The notes under the pieces were generated by a model. It saw nothing but the letters and a program-made list of their open reading frames with translations, had not been told where the DNA came from and did no database searches. A DNA stretch of 6,209 bases from a bacterium (GTDB taxonomy: Bacteria > Hydrothermota > UBA3072 > B12-G15): contig QNDZ01000100.1 in assembly GCA_003646055.1 (NCBI GenBank), positions 1-6,209 on the forward strand. Direction: 5' to 3'. Below are positions 1 through 6,139 of this stretch, piece by piece; position 1 is the first letter of the stretch; each line of letters starts with the position of its first letter. A program made the position numbers and the translations under genes.

Positions 1-422
1 CAAAGGAGGCACTTGAACTTGCAAAGGAGAACTTCAAATTGAATGGAATTCCTTCACATAAACACAGGGAGGTGCTGGCAAAGGCAGAGGATGTTATGAG
101 GGAGAGGTGGAACGGGGATATGATAATACTTGACCCACCCAACCTTGCGTTAAAGAGGAAGGATAAAGAACAGGGGATAAAGAAGTTTACATCACTGAAT
201 GCAAATGCCATTCACTCCCTTGGTCAGGGTCTTCTTTTTACCTTCTCATGTTCAGGGAATATACATACAGAGGATTTCAAAAGGGCAATATTCCATTCAG
301 GCCAGAAGGTTGGGAAGGAATTGATACTTCTTGAATTAACAGGACATCCATTTGACCATCCCGTCAGGGTTTACTCACCAGAACTTGAATACTTAAAGGG
401 TGCACTCCTGTATGTAAGATGA
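1..422 (+). CDS. RlmI-type class I rRNA (cytosine-C5) methyltransferase, C-terminal part
   Basis: This is a 5'-truncated gene, entering the window in the frame whose first full codon is at base 3. It leaves 139 residues and a TGA stop at 420-422. The product matches the second half of the SAM-dependent methyltransferase domain of the RlmI/YccW family, whose E. coli member makes 5-methylcytosine in 23S rRNA. Visible landmarks are the ALELAKENFKLNG segment (the family's helix after the SAM-binding acidic loop), the motif IV-like ILDPPNLAL with a following Arg/Lys-rich stretch, the FTFSCSGNI strand with its conserved Cys, and the closing GHPFDHPV...ELEYLKGALLYV, which is diagnostic for this family. 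The usual N-terminal PUA domain and SAM-binding glycine motif would lie upstream. An in-frame TTG at 39 is internal, not a start, because homologous sequence continues before it. The exact target nucleotide is inferred from the family only. Confidence 0.85.
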   Translation, partial: KEALELAKENFKLNGIPSHKHREVLAKAEDVMRERWNGDMIILDPPNLALKRKDKEQGIKKFTSLNANAIHSLGQGLLFTFSCSGNIHTEDFKRAIFHSGQKVGKELILLELTGHPFDHPVRVYSPELEYLKGALLYVR

Positions 423-441
423 TTTCAAGTTCATTGATGCC

Positions 442-1338
442 TTAAAATTCAAGCATCCTGTTCAGCGCATTCCGGGAACGTGTAATGATTTCATCAGAGA
501 GTTTTATTTCGAACTGATTGTATTTAAGGCTGTTGAGGATAGATTGTAAGTTTATTTTTTTCATGTCTGAACATATTGCCTTTTTTATAGGATAGAATTC
601 CTTTTCAGGATTCTCCTTTTTTAATCTGTATGCAAGTCCCTCCTCAGTTCCCACAATGAATTCCTTTTTATTGCTCTCCCTTGCTATGCGAACCATTCCA
701 TTTGTACTTGCAACCTCATCAGCGAGGTCAATAACCTCAGGGGTGCATTCAGGATGAACCATCACCAGTGCATCAGGGTGTTCTTTTTTAAGGTTTTTAA
801 TATCTTCGGGTGTAATAAAACTGTGATGGGTGGGGCAGAAGCCGTGCCATATTATTATCTCTTTATCTGTATGCCTCTGCACCCATTTCCCCAGGTTCTT
901 ATCAGGAAGGAAAACAATTCTATGGGCCTTTATCCCGTTTACAACCTTTACGGCATTGGCTGATGTGCAGCAGACATCAATGAGTGCCTTGACATCTGCA
1001 TTTGTGTTCACATAGGCAACAAAGGTTGCATCAGGATATTTTTTTCTTAAATCCATAACATCCTCAGGTGTGACCATATCAGCCATGGGGCATCCAGCAT
1101 CCTTTTCAGGAAGTAAAACTGTTTTTTCAGGTGAAAGAATCTTTGCTGTTTCTGCCATAAACTTAACACCGCAGAAGACTATTACATCTGCATCTGTATC
1201 CCTTGCCTTCTTTGACAGGTCCAATGAATCCCCCACAAAATCAGCAATATCCTGAATCTCAGGTATCTGATAGTTATGGGCAAGGATTACCGCATTTTTT
1301 TCCTTTTTAAGTTTTAATATCTCATCCCTGATCTCCAT
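442..1338 (-). CDS. nadA: Quinolinate synthase NadA
   Basis: This cytosolic 4Fe-4S enzyme condenses iminoaspartate with dihydroxyacetone phosphate to quinolinate in de novo NAD synthesis. Counting from the ATG at 1338 (298 aa), the three cluster ligands of the family are present: Cys83 (in AGCPMA), Cys168 (GFCPTH) and Cys256 (AICSDMK). Substrate-site residues are also in place: His21 and Tyr23 in ILAHNYQ, Ser38 in VGDSL, Tyr109 in YVNT, the TSANAVKVV phosphate loop, His171, and His195/Glu197 in VHPE. The enzyme looks complete and active. An in-frame ATG at 1362 would add eight residues (MIWIYSPV). I prefer 1338 because it gives the length and N-terminus known from Thermotoga NadA, and because a possible -10 box overlaps the extra codons. 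Neither start has a clear Shine-Dalgarno sequence. No nadB or nadC lies in the window. The gene ends 19 bases from the methyltransferase, tail to tail. Confidence 0.96.
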   Translation of the reverse strand: MEIRDEILKLKKEKNAVILAHNYQIPEIQDIADFVGDSLDLSKKARDTDADVIVFCGVKFMAETAKILSPEKTVLLPEKDAGCPMADMVTPEDVMDLRKKYPDATFVAYVNTNADVKALIDVCCTSANAVKVVNGIKAHRIVFLPDKNLGKWVQRHTDKEIIIWHGFCPTHHSFITPEDIKNLKKEHPDALVMVHPECTPEVIDLADEVASTNGMVRIARESNKKEFIVGTEEGLAYRLKKENPEKEFYPIKKAICSDMKKINLQSILNSLKYNQFEIKLSDEIITRSRNALNRMLEF

Positions 1339-1344
1339 AACAGG

Positions 1345-1372
1345 AGAATATATCCAAATCATACTATGTCAA
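1345..1372 (-). promoter_or_regulatory. Possible sigma-70-type promoter for nadA
   Basis: On the minus strand a perfect TTGACA (1372 to 1367) is followed, after 16 bases, by TATTCT (1350 to 1345), a 4/6 match to TATAAT. The seventh base after this -10 box is the A of the ATG at 1338, so the transcript would be leaderless or nearly so. The promoter lies within the codons that a start at 1362 would use. The -35 box is convincing and the -10 box is weak. A different promoter further upstream is possible. Confidence 0.4.
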
Positions 1373-1413
1373 GATGATTAAATATTTCCCCATTTAATGT
1401 TGTGCGTATAATC

Positions 1414-1429
1414 TTTCTTGACAAAGAAA
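1414..1429. repeat. Short inverted repeat over the -35 box, possible operator
   Basis: TTTCTT and AAGAAA form perfect 6-base arms around a GACA centre. The right end of the left arm plus the centre is the TTGACA -35 box of the rightward gene, so a bound protein would block that promoter. Arms this simple and AT-rich can arise by chance, and no regulator gene is visible nearby. The site is described as seen; its function is a guess. Confidence 0.3.
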
Positions 1430-1446
1430 AAATCAAAAACAATAAT
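1418..1446 (+). promoter_or_regulatory. Sigma-70-type promoter for the gene at 1452
   Basis: A perfect TTGACA (1418-1423), an optimal 17-base spacer, and AATAAT (1441-1446, 5/6 match to TATAAT) make the best promoter in the window. The expected transcript start is about 1452-1454, which coincides with the ATG at 1452. Either this mRNA is leaderless, or translation starts further downstream, for example at the ATG at 1572. Confidence 0.6.
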
Positions 1447-1451
1447 AGATT

Positions 1452-2429
1452 ATGCTCTGGGTGATAGTAGGGTTGTTAGATATAAAATATGTTTCTGGGG
1501 GAGTGCGATTCTATTGTGAAGAAAAAACACTATTTGTTGAACTTGTTGAGATTGGCATCCGTAATAGAAGTATGGCATTGGGAATAGGAGTGTTTTGTTT
1601 TGAAAAGCATGGTATTGATAGATACATAGGGGATAGCACATACCTCAGATTAAAATCCTTCATTTCATTATTCCCTCTTTATTTTGAATACAGGCCTCTT
1701 GAATGGTCGTCTTTGAGCATTAAGTTGGGTATTATTAACAATATCCCATCTGTAATTTCTCCTGGAGGTATTTACAGAGAATACACCATTGAAAATGGAG
1801 TGATAACAAAAACTTGCTATATTTTAGAGAATTATCCCCGTTATTATATGGATTTTAAGTTAAATGCTTATCCACCTGGAAATCTTCCATTAAATCTTTC
1901 CCTGTTTGTTAATGGAAGATTACAGAAATACCATCCTACAAATAGTAATAGGAATATTGATTTCTCTGAGGTTAACTTCTCAATATCAGGTGGAATTGAG
2001 GCAATGCTGAAAAGTGGCTCAAGGTTCACACTTCCTCCCAGGCCTCTTATGAATGCAACAATTGCTGTAGCCCACACAGGGGTTTTCCTTACAACCCTTC
2101 CATATCCAAATAATGATGATACGGGACTTATGGTTGGAGGTCTTATTATTCTTGGAATCAATGCGCCATCTGCTATCTTCATAGGGTGTCTGGAAGACAA
2201 AATCCTGAATAACTGGATATCTTCAGATGATTCTGGAATTACAAAATTTGGGAAAAAGGCGACTGTATCAATGCTTGGTGGGATACTCTGGACAGCAGTG
2301 GGCATAGTTCCAGGGTTATTTATGGACGGTTCAGGTGATTATATGGCAAACTGGTTTTCTTATGCCTTTTTACTTGGGTGGTCAAGTGTGGCGCAGTTTG
2401 CACTCAGCCTGAGTCTTCCCCCTTATTAA
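1452..2429 (+). CDS. Hypothetical protein, beta-rich with hydrophobic C-terminal third
   Basis: I do not recognise this 325-residue protein. Residues 12-195 look beta-rich, with short alternating polar/hydrophobic runs split by Gly, Asn and Pro turns (for example MALGIGVFCFEK at 41-52, LFPLYFEYRPLEW at 73-85, PLNLSLFVNGRL at 146-157). Such runs are common in outer-membrane barrels or secreted beta-sandwich proteins. Residues 227-246, 271-290 and 302-320 are hydrophobic and Gly-rich, and could be membrane helices or barrel strands. It ends in LSLPPY, with an aromatic last residue as in many outer-membrane proteins. Cysteines at 22, 49, 122 and 246 are unusual for a barrel. No convincing signal peptide precedes the beta-rich part, although MLWVIVGLL is briefly hydrophobic, so the 5' end may be truncated, frameshifted or mis-started. 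In-frame stops lie directly upstream (TAA 1443, TAG 1446), so the frame cannot extend. There is no Shine-Dalgarno before 1452, but a good promoter is. It stands alone, divergent from nadA and convergent with the exporter operon. Confidence 0.7.
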   Translation: MLWVIVGLLDIKYVSGGVRFYCEEKTLFVELVEIGIRNRSMALGIGVFCFEKHGIDRYIGDSTYLRLKSFISLFPLYFEYRPLEWSSLSIKLGIINNIPSVISPGGIYREYTIENGVITKTCYILENYPRYYMDFKLNAYPPGNLPLNLSLFVNGRLQKYHPTNSNRNIDFSEVNFSISGGIEAMLKSGSRFTLPPRPLMNATIAVAHTGVFLTTLPYPNNDDTGLMVGGLIILGINAPSAIFIGCLEDKILNNWISSDDSGITKFGKKATVSMLGGILWTAVGIVPGLFMDGSGDYMANWFSYAFLLGWSSVAQFALSLSLPPY

Positions 2430-2525
2430 CCGTAAATGATGGAATAAAATCTCCATACTCTGGAAAGGTGTTTTTTTCACCATGTTTGATGGGTTCAATA
2501 TTATGGATATTTTTTCAAATGAATC

Positions 2526-3584
2526 TCAGGTGAGTATCTTCCTGAACCTTCTCACGCTAAGTGTGAAGAAGAACAGAGCAAAGATGCAAAGTATTAAAAT
2601 CTCTCTCCACAACTGGGGAAATCCCCCTCCCTTAAGGAAAACAGACCTGAGTATGGTCATGTAGTATCTGAAGGGGAGAAGATAGGTGATTTTCTGGAGC
2701 CAATCAGGCATGTTTTCAATGGGGAATATGAATCCCGAAAGAACAATATTGGGAAACATAAACAGGAATGCAGTCATTACAGCCTGTTGTTGAGTTGAGG
2801 ATATGATTGATGAGAGTAGCCCTATGGACAGGATTGTTATGATGAATGGGAATGTTGCTACAATAAGGAATAAGATATTTCCTCTGAATGGGATGTGGAA
2901 GAAGATTATACCAGCAGGAATCACAAGTCCCATCTCAATGTAGGAGATGAAAATAAAGGGGATGAGTTTTCCCAGAACCATCTCAGCAGGAGATATGGGG
3001 GTCACAAGCAGATGCTCCATGGTTCCAATCTCCTTTTCCTTAACAAGTATGCCAGCGGCAAGAACGGAAGCGATGATGAGTATCACCATACCCGCAACCC
3101 CTGGCACCATGTAATTCACAGACTTCATCTCTGGATTGAAGAGAAATCTGGGGATGGGGTAAACTTCAGGAATATGATTTGAGAATCTTGAAAGCACCTG
3201 TTCAAAGTATCCATGAATGATGCCTGCTGCATTGTTGTCTGAGCCATCTATGAAAACACCTATCTTCCCATCCTCATTTATTATGATTCCTGCATTTGCC
3301 TCTCCCATGAGTATCTTCCTGTCCATAACTTGTAATGAATGTGTGGAGCATATAACCCTGAAATAGCCACTTGATATTAGTGATAAAATGACCTCACGGG
3401 AGAAACTGTCATTCCTGTTGTCAACAACCACCATTGGAACATCCTTGATGTCCAGACTCACTGCGTACCCAAATAGAAATAGTTGAAATAGAGGGGCGAA
3501 GAAGAGCATGGGGAAGAGCCTTTTGTCCCGCCTCAATTGTATGAACTCTTTTCTCAACATGCCCTTGAGCCTTACCCTGTTCAT
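2526..3584 (-). CDS. ABC-2 type exporter permease, YbhR-like (second permease)
   Basis: A 352-residue inner-membrane subunit and the last gene of the exporter operon. The fold follows the ABC-2 pattern. There is a cytoplasmic N-terminus with a charged KEFIQLRRDKR helix (12-22), a first membrane segment at about 24-42, and a large extracytoplasmic domain (about 43-155) with the family's VDNRNDSFSREVI and FIDGSD motifs. A cluster of membrane segments follows (about 160-180, 203-228, 234-262, 265-287, 326-344). The VKEKEIGTMEHLLVTP stretch (181-196) and SGFIFPIENMPDWLQ (283-297) are family signatures. The start is ATG 3584: it forms an ATGA overlap with the previous gene's stop and has GAGGG four bases upstream. 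The frame is open upstream to 3752, but that reading lies inside the preceding gene and lacks family sequence. The substrate is unknown. YbhS/YbhR-type permeases elsewhere export drugs or cations, but that cannot be assumed here. Confidence 0.9.
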   Translation of the reverse strand: MNRVRLKGMLRKEFIQLRRDKRLFPMLFFAPLFQLFLFGYAVSLDIKDVPMVVVDNRNDSFSREVILSLISSGYFRVICSTHSLQVMDRKILMGEANAGIIINEDGKIGVFIDGSDNNAAGIIHGYFEQVLSRFSNHIPEVYPIPRFLFNPEMKSVNYMVPGVAGMVILIIASVLAAGILVKEKEIGTMEHLLVTPISPAEMVLGKLIPFIFISYIEMGLVIPAGIIFFHIPFRGNILFLIVATFPFIITILSIGLLSSIISSTQQQAVMTAFLFMFPNIVLSGFIFPIENMPDWLQKITYLLPFRYYMTILRSVFLKGGGFPQLWREILILCIFALFFFTLSVRRFRKILT

Positions 3585-4627
3585 TTTACCCTCTTTCCTG
3601 ATGATACAATGGCAATGGACGCATACAGGAAACCCAGTCCCAGTAGTGTAAACCCTTCTGCAGGGAAAAAGTTTATTCCCTTGAGGAAGAGCCCCCTTAC
3701 TATCTTCAGGAAGTGTGTTGCAGGGAGGAACTGTGTTACAATCTGGAGCCATCCTGGCATGTTTTCAACAGGGAAAACAAATCCTGATAGGAGTATGGAG
3801 GGAAGGGTTATGATAATGAAGGAGGCAAAGAGTGCAGTGAGTTCAGTTTTTGAAAGTGTAGAGATTGTTACACCTATGGAGAGGGTTGGAAGAAGGAAAA
3901 GGGAGGTGTTGAGAAAGAGTGAGAGCAGGGAACCCCGAACAGGGATTGAGAATATCAGTCTTGCAAAACCCGTGATGAGAAAAACATCGATAAGGGAGAT
4001 GATGGCATATGGTAGAATCTTTCCGAGTATAAGTGAAGTGGAACTCACAGGCGTTGTGCTGAGCAGTTCAAATGTTCCCTGTTCCTTTTCCTTCACAATG
4101 GAATGGGAGGTGATTATCACCCCTATTATGGTGATGAGGACAACGATTATTCCTGGAACATAGAAGTTTGAACTCACCATCCTCTGATTGAAAAGGAACC
4201 TTGTGTTCACCTGTGATGGAATAAAGAATGACTGAATGTTTTTGAGGATTCCTTTACCCAGATTCGGGTCACTCCCATCAATTATTACCTGAATGGATGC
4301 CATTTTCTCCTTTCTTGAGAAATCCGGGGGTATCACAATACCGCACTTTATTTCCCCCTGAATTATCCTTCTGTAAATCTCATCTGTAGAACTTACCCTG
4401 TGGATAATGAAGTATTTTGATGAGGAGAGGCTGAGGATAAGTTCCCGTGATTTTGTGGAGTTGTCAAAGTCAAGGAGACCTGTTGGAACATTTTTTGGCT
4501 CAAAGGATATGGCATAGCCATAGAGTATTGTCATGATAAGGGGGAAGGTGAACACAATCACAGCAATCCTTCTCTCCCTCTTTATATGTATTATCTCCTT
4601 CCACAGTATGGAAAGAAAACTATTCAT
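3581..4627 (-). CDS. ABC-2 type exporter permease, YbhS-like (first permease)
   Basis: A 348-residue inner-membrane subunit with the same architecture as its downstream neighbour. It has an N-terminal WKEIIHIKRERR amphipathic segment (9-20), a first membrane segment at about 22-40, and an extracytoplasmic domain at about 41-155 with LDFDNSTKSRELI and IIDGSD. Membrane segments follow at about 158-177, 198-225, 233-257, 262-284 and 326-342. Signatures are IVKEKEQGTFELLSTTP (177-193) and LSGFVFPVENMPGWLQ (279-294). It shares many motifs with the 2526-3584 product but is clearly diverged from it, so the two probably arose by an old duplication and pair as a heterodimer under one ATPase. The start ATG at 4627 overlaps the ATPase stop by eight bases (ATGAATAG), with AAGGG just two bases before it. 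This points to coupled translation rather than independent initiation. It shares four bases with the next gene. Confidence 0.92.
   Translation of the reverse strand: MNSFLSILWKEIIHIKRERRIAVIVFTFPLIMTILYGYAISFEPKNVPTGLLDFDNSTKSRELILSLSSSKYFIIHRVSSTDEIYRRIIQGEIKCGIVIPPDFSRKEKMASIQVIIDGSDPNLGKGILKNIQSFFIPSQVNTRFLFNQRMVSSNFYVPGIIVVLITIIGVIITSHSIVKEKEQGTFELLSTTPVSSTSLILGKILPYAIISLIDVFLITGFARLIFSIPVRGSLLSLFLNTSLFLLPTLSIGVTISTLSKTELTALFASFIIITLPSILLSGFVFPVENMPGWLQIVTQFLPATHFLKIVRGLFLKGINFFPAEGFTLLGLGFLYASIAIVSSGKRVK
3589..3593 (-). promoter_or_regulatory. Ribosome binding site that sets the start of the second permease
   Basis: GAGGG on the minus strand, four bases before the ATG at 3584. It lies inside the last codons of the first permease gene. 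Together with the ATGA stop/start overlap, it decides for 3584 over the longer open frame. Confidence 0.65.
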
Positions 4628-5363
4628 TACCCTTCACAAGTCTAACAAAGGTCTCTTCAAGTGTATGTTTGCCATTCTCTGTTAACTGGTCAGGGGTTCC
4701 ATGTGCAAGGAGTTTTCCTCTGTGCATGAATCCGAGTGAATCACACTTGTATGCCTCATCCAGCAGATGTGTTGTTACTATCAGGGAGTAGCCTCTGTCT
4801 GCAAGACCCCTCAAAATATCCCAGAATTCCTTCCTGGTTATTGGGTCAACACCAACTGTTGGTTCATCAAGAAAGAGAATCTCTGGCTCATGTATCAATG
4901 CTGAGACAAGGGCGAGCCTCTGCTTCTGTCCACCGGAGAGGTGCATGGTTAGAGCCTTCTCTCGCCCTTTCAATCCAGCTATCTCTATCATTTTTTCAAT
5001 TTTTTTCTTTGCCTCACCACCTGTAATCCCATAAAGGTGTGCATAGAAGTAAAGATTTTCATACACTGTTAAATCCTGATAAAGGCTGAACCTCTGTGAA
5101 ACATACCCAATCTTTGATTTTATCTTTTCAGGCTCTTTCACTATATCATACCCTGCCACGATTCCTGTTCCAGATGTTGGAAGAAGGATGCCACAGAGCA
5201 TCCTTATTGTTGTTGTTTTACCCGCACCATTTGGTCCTAAAAATCCGAATATCTCACCCTTTTTAATCCTCAGGTTCAGATTGGAAACAGCAACAAGGTC
5301 TCCAAATCTTTTTGTGAGGTCAAAGGTCTCAATTATGAATTCATTTGAGGACTGCATCACCAT
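4620..5363 (-). CDS. ABC transporter ATPase subunit of the exporter (YbhF-like, single domain)
   Basis: A 247-residue cytoplasmic nucleotide-binding subunit that powers the two permeases. All catalytic motifs are intact: Walker A GPNGAGKTT (43-51), Q-loop Gln90 in YVSQRFSLY, signature LSGGQ (142-146), Walker B ILFLDE (162-167) with catalytic Glu167, D-loop GVDP (171-174) and switch His199 in TTHLLDEA. The YVSQRFSLYQDLTVYENL region is typical of the CcmA/YbhF-like ABC-2 exporter group. E. coli YbhF has two such domains in one chain. This protein has one, so two copies must pair and the ATPase is a homodimer. The gene overlaps the adaptor by 23 bases at its start and the first permease by eight at its end. 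The start is ATG 5363, with a weak GGGA upstream; ATG 5357, two codons in, is equally possible and would change little. Confidence 0.95.
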   Translation of the reverse strand: MVMQSSNEFIIETFDLTKRFGDLVAVSNLNLRIKKGEIFGFLGPNGAGKTTTIRMLCGILLPTSGTGIVAGYDIVKEPEKIKSKIGYVSQRFSLYQDLTVYENLYFYAHLYGITGGEAKKKIEKMIEIAGLKGREKALTMHLSGGQKQRLALVSALIHEPEILFLDEPTVGVDPITRKEFWDILRGLADRGYSLIVTTHLLDEAYKCDSLGFMHRGKLLAHGTPDQLTENGKHTLEETFVRLVKGNE

Positions 5364-6126
5364 ATATCCCGGGTTTTATCACAAGTTCAGGGTTCTCAAC
5401 CTTTATCTTCACACGGAACACAAGGAAGACCCTCTCTTCCTTTGTCTGAATGGTTTTGGGAGTGAACTCTGCCTTCTCTGATATGAAGACCACCTTCCCC
5501 CTGAAGGTTCTGCCTTTATAGGCATCTATGTGAATGTCCACTTCCTGGCCCATTTTAACCGTGGGAAGTTTGTCCTCAGGAACATAGATATTCAGATACA
5601 CCTTTTCTGGTCTCACGAGTTCAACAATGGACATTCCTGGAAGCACTGTTTCACCAGTGTTTACCATCTTTTTGTTCACATATCCATCAACAGGGGATGT
5701 AACAAAGAACTTCTTAAGGTTTTCCTTCTGTGCAAGTAATTTATACTTTGCAGCATTCAATTCAAGCAGGAGGGATTTGTATCTTCTCTCTGTTCTCTTA
5801 TAACTGTCCTCTGTGATTGCTGATGATTTGAAAAGTTTCTCTGCCTTTTCAAGGTCTTCCTTTGCATTGTTAACCTGAAGCATCAGGTCGCGGACTGTGT
5901 ATTCAAGGGATTTTATCTGTAGCGTGACCTCCCTGTGGTCTATCACAAGGAGAGTGTCTCCCTTTTTCACCTTTGCTCCTTCATGGAAGTTTACTCTTTC
6001 CACAATGCCCGAGACCTGTGACTTTATAAGATATTCATCACCTGTAAAAACACCTGAAAAGGTATTTGGCTCTTCCTTTGAACAGGAAAGGATGAAGAGA
6101 AAAAGCATTAAAATGTATTTTTTCAT
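5341..6126 (-). CDS. Exporter periplasmic adaptor (membrane-fusion) lipoprotein, YbhG/HlyD family
   Basis: A 261-residue adaptor linking the inner-membrane pump to an outer-membrane channel. Residues 1-15 are a lipoprotein signal: MKKYILMLFLFILSC, basic start, hydrophobic core and lipobox ILSC with the lipidated Cys15. It is followed by Ser16, not the Asp that retains lipoproteins in the inner membrane of enterobacteria. After it come the first half of the biotinyl-lipoyl-like domain (about 35-62, with KSQVSGIVERVNFHEGAKVKKGDTL), a coiled-coil hairpin (about 66-140), the second lipoyl half (VTSPVDGYV, about 143-151), and beta-barrel/membrane-proximal domains. The latter hold FTPKTIQTKEERVFLVFRV, a motif I associate with YbhG-type adaptors. 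The start at ATG 6126 has an AGGGGG ribosome site seven bases upstream. It is the first gene of the exporter set and shares 23 bases with the ATPase gene. No TolC-like channel is in the window. Confidence 0.92.
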   Translation of the reverse strand: MKKYILMLFLFILSCSKEEPNTFSGVFTGDEYLIKSQVSGIVERVNFHEGAKVKKGDTLLVIDHREVTLQIKSLEYTVRDLMLQVNNAKEDLEKAEKLFKSSAITEDSYKRTERRYKSLLLELNAAKYKLLAQKENLKKFFVTSPVDGYVNKKMVNTGETVLPGMSIVELVRPEKVYLNIYVPEDKLPTVKMGQEVDIHIDAYKGRTFRGKVVFISEKAEFTPKTIQTKEERVFLVFRVKIKVENPELVIKPGIYGDAVLK

Positions 6127-6133
6127 GGTATAT

Positions 6134-6139
6134 CCCCCT
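6134..6139 (-). promoter_or_regulatory. Ribosome binding site of the adaptor gene, overlapping the upstream stop codon
   Basis: AGGGGG on the minus strand, seven bases before the ATG at 6126. Its first two bases are the last two of the upstream gene's TAG stop. The strongest Shine-Dalgarno in the window, it supports the adaptor start and suggests the upstream gene is co-transcribed with the exporter. Confidence 0.65.

Noticed and set aside
423..441. Terminator between the methyltransferase and nadA
   Set aside because: The 19-base gap has no inverted repeat or T run. The two transcripts probably run into each other.
754..1255. Three short plus-strand frames opposite nadA
   Set aside because: They are antisense to a well-conserved enzyme, and their low-complexity translations are what a reversed coding strand gives.
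1381..1412. Second, more distal promoter for nadA (TTGATT-type -35 with GATTAT-type -10 on the minus strand)
   Set aside because: Both hexamers are poor and the spacing ambiguous in an AT-rich stretch, so I could not support it over the TTGACA site.
1868..2305. Minus-strand open frame of 145 codons
   Set aside because: It is antisense to the hypothetical gene at 1452-2429, has a Pro/Ser/Ile-rich translation without domain features, and has no ribosome site that I can see.
2469..2483. GGTG-TTTTTTT-CACC as a terminator hairpin between the convergent genes
   Set aside because: The stem is only four pairs and the T run is in the loop, not after the stem, so it is not an intrinsic terminator on either strand. 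No better hairpin was seen in the 96-base gap 2430-2525.
3585..3752. 56-codon N-terminal extension of the second permease
   Set aside because: It overlaps the coding end of the first permease, is Cys/Pro-rich and unlike the family. ATG 3584 has a Shine-Dalgarno and the typical ATGA overlap.
3537..4163. Plus-strand open frame of 208 codons
   Set aside because: It lies wholly opposite the two permease genes, whose protein signatures are clear. Its translation has no recognisable domain.
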